DNA of 64,000 nt. It comes from Alterinioella nitratireducens. Lineage in GTDB: Bacteria; Pseudomonadota; Alphaproteobacteria; Rhodobacterales; Rhodobacteraceae. The stretch lies in the NCBI RefSeq assembly GCF_013155465.1, contig NZ_JABJVX010000004.1:1-64000 (forward strand), in the 5' to 3' direction. Made by a program: the position numbers and the translations under genes. Under the pieces are notes generated by a model. It made no database searches. It was not told where the DNA came from and saw nothing but the letters and a program-made list of their open reading frames with translations. Shown one piece after another: positions 26,928-35,139 of the stretch (its first letter is position 1; the number at the start of each line of letters is the position of its first letter).

Positions 26928-28544
26928 TCAGGGGTTCTTGATGTAGGCGTTCGGGCGCAGGTAGAACCACCAGTTGATGGCGATACAGAGCACGTAGAAG
27001 GCCGCGAACCCGTAGAGGGCGTATTCCGGCGTGCCGGCGCTCATCTGCTCCCCGAAAATCTGCGGGATGATGAACGCGCCATAGGCGGCAACCGCGGCAG
27101 TCCAGCCCAGGACCGGTCCGGCCTGCTCCTTGTTGAACGCAACCGCGATCGTGCGGAAGGTCGAGCCGTTGCCGATGCCGGTGGCGGCGAACAGGATCAG
27201 GAACAGGATCAGGAAGGGCAGGAAGAAGTCCTGCGGTGTCGCCGAGGCATAGGCGGCCTGGATGAAGTAGGCCACGCCAAGCGCCGAGGCGACCATCACG
27301 ATGGAAATCCACTGCGTCACACGCGCCCCGCCCAGTTTGTCGGCCATCATGCCGCCGATCGGACGGATCAGCGCACCGATGAACGGCCCCATCCAGGCGA
27401 ACATCAGGGCGGATGGGCCATCGGGGTTGGCGGTGTCATGCGTCATGATGCCGTCGATCTCGATATGCTGGAAGCCGAAGACCACCTTGATGGTCAGCGC
27501 CAGTGCCGCCGAATAGCCGATGAAGCTGCCGAAGGTCATCGTGTAGATCACGGTCATTGCCCAGGTGTGCTTGTTGCCGAAGATCTTGTACTGGCGCGAC
27601 AGGTTCTGCCCGACGGCACCGGGGATCAGCTTGAGGCCCAACACGGTCAGCGCGATCACGATGGGCAGCACGAGCCATTTCGACAGGCCCAGACCGGAGG
27701 ACGGCATGCCGCCTTCCACGCCCGGAAGCATCAGCCAGATGCCAAGGACAGAGGTCGCAAACCCGATCAGCAGCATGCCGGTGATGATACCAAAGGCACC
27801 AAACGGGTTCGGGATGTTCGGGCTGACATGTTCGTCACGGATGTTGTTCATCCCGAACCAGCCGATGATGACCAGCGGAACCAGCGCAAGCAGCCAGACG
27901 AAGCCTGCGTTCTGAATGTAGGTCTCGGAACCTGCGGGGATACGGGCAAAGAAGGTGCCGGAGGTGTTCTGCAGCGTCATCGACTCGCCGCCGAACAAAC
28001 CGAAAGTCATCACAAGGGGGATCACGATCTGCATCGTGGTCACGCCGAAATTGCCCAGACCGGCGTTCATGCCAAGTGCATAGCCCTGGATCTTCTTGGG
28101 GAAGAAGAACGAGATGTTGGACATCGAGGAGGAGAAGTTGCCGCCGCCGATACCCGACAGGAACGCCAGAACCTGGAACTGCCAGAGCGGCGTATCCGGG
28201 TTGGTCAGGGCAAAGCCCGTCAGGACAGCGGGGATGATCAGCAGCGCGGTCGTAAAGACGATGGTGTTGCGCCCGCCAGCGATGCGGATGAAGAAGGTCG
28301 AGGGGATACGCAAGGTCGCCCCGGCGAGACCCGCGATCGCGGTCAGGGTAAAGAGCTGTGATTGCTCGAAGGCAAAGCCCAGGTTGATCATCTGGACCGT
28401 GATGATGCCCCAGTAGAGCCAGACGGCAAAGCCGCAGAGCAGCGATGGAATGGAAATCCAGAGGTTGCGGTTCGCAATCCCCTTGCCGGTCGACGCCCAA
28501 TAGGACTCATCATCCGGTGTGTAGTTTCTCAGGTCTTGTCCCAC
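26928..28544 (-). CDS. narK: NarK2-type nitrate/nitrite transporter (MFS)
   Basis: This is a 538-residue major facilitator protein with about twelve helices and the nitrate-signature style segments FLSGIGGGNFSSSMSNISFFFPK and FIGALIRPIGGMMADKLGGARVT. Type 2 NarK proteins exchange nitrate for nitrite across the inner membrane. In Paracoccus the two NarK units are fused in one protein; here the equivalent units are separate genes, this one second. It carries an extra stretch in the middle that makes it longer than enterobacterial NarK. Confidence 0.92.
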   Translation of the reverse strand: MGQDLRNYTPDDESYWASTGKGIANRNLWISIPSLLCGFAVWLYWGIITVQMINLGFAFEQSQLFTLTAIAGLAGATLRIPSTFFIRIAGGRNTIVFTTALLIIPAVLTGFALTNPDTPLWQFQVLAFLSGIGGGNFSSSMSNISFFFPKKIQGYALGMNAGLGNFGVTTMQIVIPLVMTFGLFGGESMTLQNTSGTFFARIPAGSETYIQNAGFVWLLALVPLVIIGWFGMNNIRDEHVSPNIPNPFGAFGIITGMLLIGFATSVLGIWLMLPGVEGGMPSSGLGLSKWLVLPIVIALTVLGLKLIPGAVGQNLSRQYKIFGNKHTWAMTVIYTMTFGSFIGYSAALALTIKVVFGFQHIEIDGIMTHDTANPDGPSALMFAWMGPFIGALIRPIGGMMADKLGGARVTQWISIVMVASALGVAYFIQAAYASATPQDFFLPFLILFLILFAATGIGNGSTFRTIAVAFNKEQAGPVLGWTAAVAAYGAFIIPQIFGEQMSAGTPEYALYGFAAFYVLCIAINWWFYLRPNAYIKNP

Positions 28545-28580
28545 GAGTGGTCTCCTCGTTCTTTAGGGTGTGTGACGCCC

Positions 28581-28601
28581 CGCCGCCTGGGATCGGCGGC
28601 G
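28581..28601 (-). terminator. Short hairpin between narK1 and narK2
   Basis: CGCCGCC pairs with GGCGGCG around a 7-base loop directly after the narK1 stop codon. It is too weak and lacks a U-run, so it is more likely a processing or stabilising element than a full terminator. Confidence 0.35.
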
Positions 28602-28619
28602 AAGCGCGGGAGATGTTGC

Positions 28620-30029
28620 TTATTGCGGCTGCGGCGCTTGATCGCGGCTTCTGATCGCGATCAGGCCTTCCTCCAGCTCGGCATTGGCCCGTTCAGCACG
28701 GCGGCGCAGCGTCTCGATATTGGCCGCGGCGAAGTTGGCGCGTTCCTCGTCTTCCTGGCGGGTCGAGAAGCGGACGAAGAAGGCCAGGAACGAGGCACAG
28801 GTCACCACGATGCCGAGGATGAAGAAGGCTTCGGACCAGTCGATCATGTTCTTGAACAGGAACCCCGCCAGAACCGCGCCCGCATTGCCGCCCGCGCCGA
28901 CCACGCCGGCCACGGCACCAAGCGCCTTCTTGTTGATGAAGGGCACGACCGAATAGGTGGCCCCTTCGGCCATCTGGGTGAACAGCGAGAAAACGATGAG
29001 CGACGGAATGGCCAGGAACAGCACCTGCATCTGGCTGAAGATCATCAGCGCGATGCCCTCGAACAGGAGGCAGATGAACAGCCAGAACGACCGGCCGCGC
29101 AGGCCCCAGAGCGCCCCGAAATTGTCCCCGAAAATGCCGCCGAGCGTCCGGGCAAAGAGGTTCATCAGGCCAAAGCTTGCGGCCACCAGGCCGGCAGTCA
29201 CCAGCGTGAGGTCGAAATAGTCGATGAAGTAGAGCGCGGCGACGTTGTTGACCGTCAGCTCGATGCCGAAAGAGGCCCCGTAGATGACGAACAGAACCCA
29301 GACCCTCGGGTCGCGCAGCGCCTGCCTGTAGTTCTTGTTGACGTTCTTTTTCTCGATCATGCGGCCCTGGGCGCGCAGATCGTCGAAATTGCCGTCGGGC
29401 GCGTCCTGGGTCAGGAAATAGTAGGCGATCCCGACCAGGAAGATGATGATACCGACAACGACCATCGACAGTCGCCAGCCGACCGCCTCGGAAAAGCCGA
29501 ACCCGACAACCATGACCGAGAACAGCAGCGGCATGACGAACTGCGTGACACCGCCGCCCAGGTTACCCCAACCGGCCGATGTGGCGTTCGCCTGGCCCAC
29601 CACGTTCGGTGCGAACATGACCGAGGTGTGGTATTGCGTGATCACAAAGGAGGCCCCGATGCCGCCGATAAGAACGCGGAACAGCAGGAAGGTCTCGAAA
29701 CTTTGCGCCAGACCGATGCCCATCACCGGCAGCGAGCCCAGAATCAGCAGCCAGGTATAGGATTTCCTGGGGCCGATCCGGTCGCAGAGCCAGCCGATGA
29801 ACAGCCGCGCGAAGATTGTCATCGACACCGAGCCGATGATCGCCCAACCGATCTGGTTGGGTGTCAGCGCCAGTTCATCGCGCACGACAGACATAAGTGG
29901 CGCAATGCCGAACCATGCGAAAAAGCACGAAAAGAACGCAAACCACGTCATGTGGAAGGTTCTGATCTGCACCATCTTCACGTTTAAGAAATTGCCCCAG
30001 AGACTGGTGGCCTTGTTTTGCAGCTCCAT
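28620..30029 (-). CDS. narK: NarK1-type nitrate/proton symporter (MFS)
   Basis: This is a 469-residue nitrate/nitrite porter with about twelve helices; GGIGASFVITQYHTSVMFAP and GWGNLGGGVTQFVMP contain the NNP-family motifs. Type 1 NarK imports nitrate with protons to start respiration. ATG 30029 is preferred over the one at 30059 because GGAGGGAA lies just upstream and the protein start MELQNKATSLWGNFL fits. An acidic, charged C-terminal tail follows the last helix. It is first in the nar string and divergent from narR, with an FNR box 87 bases upstream. Confidence 0.92.
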   Translation of the reverse strand: MELQNKATSLWGNFLNVKMVQIRTFHMTWFAFFSCFFAWFGIAPLMSVVRDELALTPNQIGWAIIGSVSMTIFARLFIGWLCDRIGPRKSYTWLLILGSLPVMGIGLAQSFETFLLFRVLIGGIGASFVITQYHTSVMFAPNVVGQANATSAGWGNLGGGVTQFVMPLLFSVMVVGFGFSEAVGWRLSMVVVGIIIFLVGIAYYFLTQDAPDGNFDDLRAQGRMIEKKNVNKNYRQALRDPRVWVLFVIYGASFGIELTVNNVAALYFIDYFDLTLVTAGLVAASFGLMNLFARTLGGIFGDNFGALWGLRGRSFWLFICLLFEGIALMIFSQMQVLFLAIPSLIVFSLFTQMAEGATYSVVPFINKKALGAVAGVVGAGGNAGAVLAGFLFKNMIDWSEAFFILGIVVTCASFLAFFVRFSTRQEDEERANFAAANIETLRRRAERANAELEEGLIAIRSRDQAPQPQ

Positions 30030-30115
30030 CGAGTTCCCTCCGATCCTTGGCAGATGCAAACCTGACTGCCTTGCTTGATCTGGCCGGACCCTGTCAGGAT
30101 GGATGGGCGGGCTGC

Positions 30116-30129
30116 TTGATCTGGGTCAA
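30116..30129. promoter_or_regulatory. FNR/NarR-type box between narK1 and narR
   Basis: TTGATCTGGGTCAA fits the FNR consensus TTGAT-N4-ATCAA except for one base. It is centred about 93 bases before narK1 and 171 before narR. On the plus strand an A+T-rich region (TATGAAATAAAT, 30146-30157) lies at the distance expected for a -10 element of an FNR-activated promoter. FNR, NarR or both could bind. Confidence 0.7.
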
Positions 30130-30250
30130 AAACCGGGAAAAAGCGTATGAAATAAATGAGTTACAAAAATATGTCAGTTGGCGGGGCAGGGTTTCGCAAG
30201 GCAGGGCCCGAGAAATTCTGCAGAGGTGTTGACATCGCCCCCGCCCCGCC

Positions 30251-30264
30251 TTGATAAATGTCAA
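30251..30264. promoter_or_regulatory. Second FNR-like box before narR
   Basis: TTGATAAATGTCAA has the same TTGAT-N4-GTCAA form as the box at 30116. It lies 30 bases before the narR start, too close for a class II activator site for that gene, so it may serve autoregulation. It contains an in-frame ATG (30258) that was rejected as the narR start for this reason. Confidence 0.55.
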
Positions 30265-30293
30265 TCCATCCAAAAGCGGGGCGCGCTGCCACC

Positions 30294-30992
30294 ATGCCTG
30301 AGTCGGAAAAGCATCATATCCGATCCCTGAACGTGTTTTCGCAGATGGCGGATTCGCATTTCGATCGGCTGACGCGCGGGGCCTATGTGCAGAATTTCCC
30401 GCCGATGATCGACCTGATCGCCGAGGGCGACCAGAGCGATTTCCTGCATATCCTGCTGTCGGGCTCGGTCGAGCTCTATTCAAGCTGGAACGGGCGCGAG
30501 ACGACGATGTCCACGGTCTGGCCGGTCTCGACCTTCATCCTGGCCGCCACCATCAAGGACGCGCCCTACCTGATGTCCGCGCGCACGCTGGAGAAAAGCC
30601 GGGTGGTGCTGCTGCCCTCGTCGGATGTGCGCGAAACCTTCGATGCCGACCCCGATTTCGCCCGCGCCATCGTGACCGAACTGGCGCAATGCTACCGCTC
30701 GGTGGTGCGCAACACCAAGGATCTGAAACTGCGCAGCTCGGTCGAGCGGCTGGCCAACTACCTCCTGCGTCAGCAGAAGCGGGCAAACGGTGCCGCGGTA
30801 TTCACGCTGCACACCGAAAAGCGCCGCCTTGCCTCGTCGCTTGGCATGACGCCCGAGAACATGAGCCGGGCGCTCAAGAACCTGCGCGCCTACGGGGTGC
30901 AGGTCGACGGCAACAGGGTCACGATCACCGATCAGTCCGATCTTGAGCAGTTCGCCAAGCCAAGCCCGCTGATCGACGATTACCGGGTCTAG
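30294..30992 (+). CDS. narR: Crp/Fnr-family regulator, NarR-like
   Basis: This is a 232-residue Crp/Fnr protein with an N-terminal cyclic-nucleotide-like beta barrel, a long dimer helix and a C-terminal winged helix (RRLASSLGMTPENMSRALKNL). It has only one cysteine (ELAQCYRS), so it cannot hold the FNR 4Fe-4S cluster. In Paracoccus the NarR protein has these features and activates narK and narGHJI in response to nitrate or nitrite; position and sequence agree. Start ATG 30294 was chosen because the upstream ATG lies inside an FNR-like box. Confidence 0.87.
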   Translation: MPESEKHHIRSLNVFSQMADSHFDRLTRGAYVQNFPPMIDLIAEGDQSDFLHILLSGSVELYSSWNGRETTMSTVWPVSTFILAATIKDAPYLMSARTLEKSRVVLLPSSDVRETFDADPDFARAIVTELAQCYRSVVRNTKDLKLRSSVERLANYLLRQQKRANGAAVFTLHTEKRRLASSLGMTPENMSRALKNLRAYGVQVDGNRVTITDQSDLEQFAKPSPLIDDYRV

Positions 30993-31003
30993 GGCGGGTG
31001 ACG

Positions 31004-32071
31004 ATGCCACAACGCCGGGCCGTCTTCTTCTTGCACGGGCTGCCCGATTACGAGGCACTGTTCCCGCTGGCCTGTCACCTGGCGGCGCGCGGTGTGCCGG
31101 TAAACTGTTTCGGAGCGTCGGCCGCCCCGCGCCGGGAGCCGCGCCTGCGCGGGCTTGTCGCGAAGGCCCCTGTCCCTGTCAGGTTGATCCCCAACCGTCT
31201 GCTCAAGCGATTTTCGGGGCTGTGGCTGAAACCGGGCGATGTGCCGGTGGTGCTGGCCGATCCGGCCTATGACAGCAGCGCGACGGGGCGGCGGGGGCAG
31301 CATATCCTGCGCCACGGGATCGACAGCATCTTCGTGCAGCATGGCGTGATCCAGACCCATGTGAACTATCCTCTCGACATGGCAGACCCGCAGCCGTTTC
31401 ATTCCGCCCTGCTGCTGCTCTATGGCCCGCCTCAAGGAGCCACCGCGATCACCGAGGAGGCCCGTGGCCGCGCCCGGCAGGTCGGGTTCCTGAAACGGCC
31501 CCTCTTCGCGCCCCGCCCGCCGTCACCGGCCTTTCGCCAACTGCAATCGGGCTTTGCCCGGACCGTTCTGCTCTGTCATTCCTTCCGCTGGCAGGCGCGC
31601 TACTCGGGCTCGGAGATCGAGAGCTATTATGCCTTCGTCCGGCAGGTCGCGGGCGCGCGCCCCGATCACCTGTTCATCCTGCGCGGCCACCGTGGCAAGG
31701 CGCGGGCGATGCACCGTGAGAAGGATGCCGAGCTGTTGCGCGCGGTCCCCAATGTCGTGCTGTCCAACGCCCATTCGGGACCGTTGAAAGCCATGGACAT
31801 GCACGATGTGCTGGACCTTGCCGACCTCACCATATCGACCGCGTCAACGGCGATCCTGGACAGCCTCTATCGTGGCAGGATGGCCGCCGTCTTTCGCAAC
31901 GAACACCCCGTGTTTCAGGATCTGCCCAATATCGAAACGGCCGAGGATGCGCTGCGTTTTCTCGACGCGCCGCCACAGCAGGCGGGGGACGCGCTACTTG
32001 GCCGGTTCGGAGAGGTCGACACCAATCTTGACCGCGCGGCGGATGAGATCGCTGATTTCCTCGCCCGCTGA
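31004..32071 (+). CDS. GT-B-like protein resembling CDP-glycerol glycerophosphotransferase
   Basis: This is a 355-residue protein of unknown role. The C-terminal half resembles the CDP-glycerol glycerophosphotransferase/GT-B fold: LFILRGHRGKARAMHREKD, SNAHSGPLKAMDMHDVLDLADLTISTASTAILDSLY, a typical donor-binding arrangement. The N-terminal half (FFLHGLPDYEALFPLACHLAARG; FVQHGVIQTHVN) looks like the acceptor lobe. No signal peptide or membrane helix is evident. ATG 31004 has an AGGGCGGG purine run before it; GTG 30998 is an alternative. It follows narR by 11 bases but has no obvious link with nitrate. Confidence 0.65.
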   Translation: MPQRRAVFFLHGLPDYEALFPLACHLAARGVPVNCFGASAAPRREPRLRGLVAKAPVPVRLIPNRLLKRFSGLWLKPGDVPVVLADPAYDSSATGRRGQHILRHGIDSIFVQHGVIQTHVNYPLDMADPQPFHSALLLLYGPPQGATAITEEARGRARQVGFLKRPLFAPRPPSPAFRQLQSGFARTVLLCHSFRWQARYSGSEIESYYAFVRQVAGARPDHLFILRGHRGKARAMHREKDAELLRAVPNVVLSNAHSGPLKAMDMHDVLDLADLTISTASTAILDSLYRGRMAAVFRNEHPVFQDLPNIETAEDALRFLDAPPQQAGDALLGRFGEVDTNLDRAADEIADFLAR

Positions 32072-32077
32072 GCCGGA

Positions 32078-32887
32078 TCAGAAATCCACCGTCACGCCGG
32101 GCAGGTTCATCGCCTTGACCAGGTCGCGCACTTCCTGCCGCGCGGCGACGTTCGAGATGTTCATCTTCTCCACCCCCATGTCGCGCAGGTCCAGCAGCGT
32201 CATGCCCGTCGGGAACAACTCGCGGAAGATCACCCGTTCGGACAGGCCGGGGGCCACGCGAAACCCGATGCGCTGCGACAGCGCGGTCAATGCGTCGCCC
32301 ACCTTGCGCTTGTTGTGCATGTATTGCGCGCCAAGCCGGTTGCGCACGACGATCCAGTCGATCGGGCTGAGGCCCGCCTTGGCGCGCAACTGACGCGCGT
32401 GCCAGACCATCTCGGAATAGACCGATGGGCCCTTGATCTCGTAGGTCTCGGGTTCGATCCGGGCCAGCAGGTCGAAATCGACGAAACTGTCATTCATCGG
32501 CGTGACCAGCGTGTCGGCCAGGGAATGAGCCACCTGGCTGAGGCGGGTGTGGCTGCCGGGGCAATCGATGACGATGAAATCGCAGCGCCCCTCAAGATCG
32601 CTGACCGCCGCGGACAGGCGCAGGTCATAGATGTTCTCATCGGGGCCAAGCGTGTCTGGGTCGATCTCGGGCAATTCGATCAGCATTGGAGCGGCCAGGG
32701 TCAGGTCGCGGGCGGCGATCGAGTTGCGCCGGTTCTCGATATAGCGCCCGAAACTGCGCTGGCGCAGGTCGAGGTCCAGCCCGCCGACCCGGTGGCCCAT
32801 GCGCGCCAGCGCCGTCGCCACATGCATGGCCGAGGTCGATTTGCCCGACCCGCCCTTTTCGTTGCCGAAAACGATGATATGCGCCAC
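32078..32887 (-). CDS. mipZ: Division plane positioning ATPase MipZ
   Basis: This is a 269-residue ParA/MinD-type ATPase. The deviant Walker A is KGGSGKST at residues 11-18 with Lys11 and Lys16. The segments GGLDLDLRQRSFGRYIENR and VIDCPGSHTRLSQVAHSLADTLVTPMNDSFVDFDLL are hallmarks of MipZ. In alphaproteobacteria it binds ParB at the poles, forms a gradient and inhibits FtsZ polymerisation, so that the ring forms at midcell. It is a single gene converging on the GT-B-like gene. Confidence 0.94.
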   Translation of the reverse strand: MAHIIVFGNEKGGSGKSTSAMHVATALARMGHRVGGLDLDLRQRSFGRYIENRRNSIAARDLTLAAPMLIELPEIDPDTLGPDENIYDLRLSAAVSDLEGRCDFIVIDCPGSHTRLSQVAHSLADTLVTPMNDSFVDFDLLARIEPETYEIKGPSVYSEMVWHARQLRAKAGLSPIDWIVVRNRLGAQYMHNKRKVGDALTALSQRIGFRVAPGLSERVIFRELFPTGMTLLDLRDMGVEKMNISNVAARQEVRDLVKAMNLPGVTVDF

Positions 32888-32993
32888 CGCTGTCCCCTTT
32901 GAGATATGTCCCGAACCGACCCTCGTTTGGCGGGGCCGACCTCATTTTCGCGGCAATATACGGAAGGGTTTGCCGGGTGTTAAGGCGGAAAGG

Positions 32994-33677
32994 TCAGGCA
33001 GTTGGAAACTGTGTCTGAAACTGCGCGCGTCCGTGGGGGGGAAAGCGGATCACGCGGCTGTTCGGGTCGCGCGTGGCCCATCCGCGCGCCTGCATCATCT
33101 CCAGCATCGCCTGCCCCAGACTGCCGGCAAGATGCGTGCGCCGCTCGCTCCAATCCAGGCAGGAGCGGCAGAGCGGGCGGCGCGCGGCCTCCAGCGGTGC
33201 CAGGTCAAGGCCCATGCCGATCAGCGCCGCGCGGCCCTTGGCGGTCAGTTCGGGAAACTCGGCATCGTCGCGCAGGAGGCCCCGGCGGATCATGCTGTCA
33301 TACATCGCGATGCCCATGGTGCCTGCCAGGTGATCGTAGCAGATGCGCGCCTCGCGCAGCGCTGCATCCTTGGGGCCAATGCGGGTGCGCAGATGGCCGG
33401 TGCCCGCCGCCAGCCCCATCAGCGCCTCAAGCACATCGGCCACCTGGTCCGAGGCGATGGTGAAATACTTGTGCCGCCCCTGCTTGCGCGCCGCGATCAA
33501 CGCGCCGCCTGCCAGTTTCGATAGATGCGCGCTGGCCGTGGGCAAGGTGACGCCCGCCTCTGCCGCCAATTCACTGGCGGTCAGGGCCTTGCCGCTCATC
33601 AGCGCGGTCAGGATATTGGCGCGGGCCGGGTCGCCGATCAGCGCGGCGATGGCGGATATGTCGGGGCCTTCTTTCAT
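32994..33677 (-). CDS. ArsR-family transcriptional regulator
   Basis: This is a 227-residue protein. An N-terminal winged helix (about residues 5-90: SAIAALIGDPARANILTALM, ELAAEAGVTLPTASAHLSKL) is followed by a longer C-terminal region with CRSCLDWSERRTHLAGSLGQ, whose two close cysteines could sense a metal or oxidant. It is divergent from the NIPSNAP gene, and one of two identical palindromes overlaps its own start codon, which suggests autorepression. Confidence 0.88.
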   Translation of the reverse strand: MKEGPDISAIAALIGDPARANILTALMSGKALTASELAAEAGVTLPTASAHLSKLAGGALIAARKQGRHKYFTIASDQVADVLEALMGLAAGTGHLRTRIGPKDAALREARICYDHLAGTMGIAMYDSMIRRGLLRDDAEFPELTAKGRAALIGMGLDLAPLEAARRPLCRSCLDWSERRTHLAGSLGQAMLEMMQARGWATRDPNSRVIRFPPHGRAQFQTQFPTA

Positions 33678-33699
33678 GGTTCGACCGTAGCCGAACCAT
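33676..33699. promoter_or_regulatory. Operator 1 of the ArsR/NIPSNAP promoter
   Basis: ATGGTTCG and CGAACCAT, eight bases each, are separated by eight bases. The left arm overlaps the ArsR start codon on the minus strand. The same 24-bp arrangement recurs 43 bases away. Confidence 0.75.
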
Positions 33700-33718
33700 C
33701 GGCGCGAATCAATCCGCT

Positions 33719-33742
33719 ATGGTTCGCCCATCATCGAACCAT
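33719..33742. promoter_or_regulatory. Operator 2 of the ArsR/NIPSNAP promoter
   Basis: This is an identical pair of arms (ATGGTTCG, CGAACCAT) with an eight-base spacer of different sequence. It ends 13 bases before the NIPSNAP start codon at 33756, so occupancy would block its translation initiation region or promoter. Confidence 0.75.
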
Positions 33743-33755
33743 GAAGGAAGACCCC

Positions 33756-34073
33756 ATGCTGACCTGCATCATCCGCTACCAGATCGACCCGACCAAGCGC
33801 GATGCCTTCGCGCAATATGCCCGCAACTGGGGCCAGGCCATTCCGCGCAACGGCGCCGATCTGATCGGCTATTTCGCCCCGCATGAGGGATCCTCGACGC
33901 TGGCCTATGGCATCTACAACATCCCGTCGCTGGCCGAATACGAGGCCTATCGCGCGCGGCTGGCCGATGATCCCCTGGGGCACGAGAATTACGACTATGC
34001 GCAGCGCGAGAAACTCCTGCTGCGCGAGGATCGGACGTTCCTCAAATGCGTCTCGCTGCCGCATGGGGGGTGA
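33756..34073 (+). CDS. NIPSNAP-type small protein
   Basis: This is a 105-residue protein with the NIPSNAP/ferredoxin-like alpha+beta barrel pattern (MLTCIIRYQIDPTKRDAFAQYA; YNIPSLAEYEAYRARLADDP; DRTFLKCVSLPHGG). Its role is unknown; related proteins are small dimeric enzymes or stress proteins. Start ATG 33756 has GGAAG just upstream; the in-frame ATG at 33741 lies inside operator 2. It is probably the main target of the divergent ArsR regulator. Confidence 0.8.
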   Translation: MLTCIIRYQIDPTKRDAFAQYARNWGQAIPRNGADLIGYFAPHEGSSTLAYGIYNIPSLAEYEAYRARLADDPLGHENYDYAQREKLLLREDRTFLKCVSLPHGG

Positions 34074-34138
34074 ATTGACAGTCCCCGCCCCGGCCTGCAT
34101 GGTCCGCCACCTACTGCCAATTTGCTGGAGATACTGTC

Positions 34139-34441
34139 ATGATGTTGGGTGAAGTCCTTGCCGCCGCGCGCAAGTCCGGGTCCGGAATGGAAGACTGGCT
34201 GGCCCGTGCCGAGCCGGAAATCTGGGCCGCATTGGGCGAGGCCGCCGCGTCCGAAGGCATGGACCCCGCCGGTTATGCCCGCATGGCGGTTGCCGACTTC
34301 TCGAACCGCGCGCCCGAGGAAGACTGGGCCACGCTGATGGGCCGCATCCGGGATGCGCGCGACCCCGGTCAGGCCTGCCTTCTGTCCATGATCACCTGGC
34401 GGTTGAGAAAACCCACCAGCTCCTGCGGCCACAATCACTAA
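34139..34441 (+). CDS. Small conserved protein of unknown function
   Basis: This is a 100-residue acidic protein, not recognised beyond an impression that related short proteins occur in Rhodobacteraceae. It is predicted all helical, with no membrane segment, and ends in a short tail with Cys-Gly-His-Asn-His that could bind metal. A CTGGAG ribosome-binding site precedes ATG ATG (34139/34142). It lies 65 bases after the NIPSNAP gene and shares a bidirectional terminator with rpmE. Confidence 0.6.
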   Translation: MMLGEVLAAARKSGSGMEDWLARAEPEIWAALGEAAASEGMDPAGYARMAVADFSNRAPEEDWATLMGRIRDARDPGQACLLSMITWRLRKPTSSCGHNH

Positions 34442-34465
34442 GCCGCACGCCGACCAGGCCCAAAG

Positions 34466-34497
34466 AAAAACGCCGCCCGAACGGGGGCGGCGTTTTT
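34466..34497. terminator. Bidirectional intrinsic terminator
   Basis: CGCCGCCC pairs with GGGCGGCG around a short loop, flanked by AAAAA on the left and TTTTT on the right, so it can end transcription from both the small plus-strand gene and rpmE on the minus strand. Confidence 0.88.
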
Positions 34498-34521
34498 CCG
34501 TAGAACAGCGAGAGCGAAGGC

Positions 34522-34743
34522 TTAGAAGCCGAGCCCCTCGTATTTCTTCTTGAACTTGGACACGCGGCCGCCGGTATCCATCAGGCGGGACGAGCCGCCG
34601 GTCCAGGCCGGGTGAACGGTCGGGTCGATGTCCAGCGACAGCTGGTCGCCCTCGGACCCCCAGGTGGATTTCATCTGGATCACATCGCCATTCGTCATCT
34701 TGACGTCGATGATGTGGTAATCGGGATGGGTCTCTTTTTTCAT
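34522..34743 (-). CDS. rpmE: Large ribosomal subunit protein bL31
   Basis: This is a 73-residue bL31 ([39 protein letters not shown]). It lacks all the zinc-binding cysteines, the cysteine-free form usual in alphaproteobacteria. It lies 12 bases after rplS and before the bidirectional terminator. Confidence 0.96.
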   Translation of the reverse strand: MKKETHPDYHIIDVKMTNGDVIQMKSTWGSEGDQLSLDIDPTVHPAWTGGSSRLMDTGGRVSKFKKKYEGLGF

Positions 34744-34755
34744 GACATCCGCTCC

Positions 34756-35139
34756 TTACGCTTCAGCGCCGGATTTGGGCTTGTAGTTGGTGACTTCCGC
34801 GATCCGGGCCGACTTGCCGCGGCGCGAGCGCAGGTAGTAGAGCTTGGCGCGGCGTACACGGCCACGGCGGACAACCTCGATGCTGTCGATATTCGTGGAA
34901 TGCAGCGGGAACACACGTTCCACGCCTTCGCCGAAGCTGATCTTGCGGACGGTGAAGGATCCGGCGATGCCCGACCCGTTCTTGCGCGCGATGCAGACGC
35001 CTTCGTAGTTTTGCACACGGCTGCGCGTGCCCTCGGTCACCTTGTAACCGACGCGGATGGTGTCACCCGCCTTGAAATCGGGGATGTCTTTCCCCAGGGC
35101 GGCAACTTGCTCCGCCTCGATCTGTGCGATCAGGTCCAT
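34756..35139 (-). CDS. rplS: Large ribosomal subunit protein bL19
   Basis: This is a 127-residue bL19 ([52 protein letters not shown]), which sits at the 30S-50S interface. ATG 35139 is the family start; the frame continues to 35223 without similarity. A C-terminal extension of about ten residues ends in KPKSGAEA. In relatives it follows trmD directly; here an FAD oxidoreductase on the other strand separates them. Confidence 0.96.
   Translation of the reverse strand: MDLIAQIEAEQVAALGKDIPDFKAGDTIRVGYKVTEGTRSRVQNYEGVCIARKNGSGIAGSFTVRKISFGEGVERVFPLHSTNIDSIEVVRRGRVRRAKLYYLRSRRGKSARIAEVTNYKPKSGAEA

Noticed and set aside
23255-26941. A 1228-codon plus-strand open frame opposite narG
   Set aside because: It is antisense to a clearly conserved narG and arises because high third-position G+C leaves few stop codons in that frame. 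Its translation shows no family motif.
30258-30293. Earlier narR start at ATG 30258
   Set aside because: The codon lies inside an FNR-like box and the added twelve residues are unlike family N-termini.
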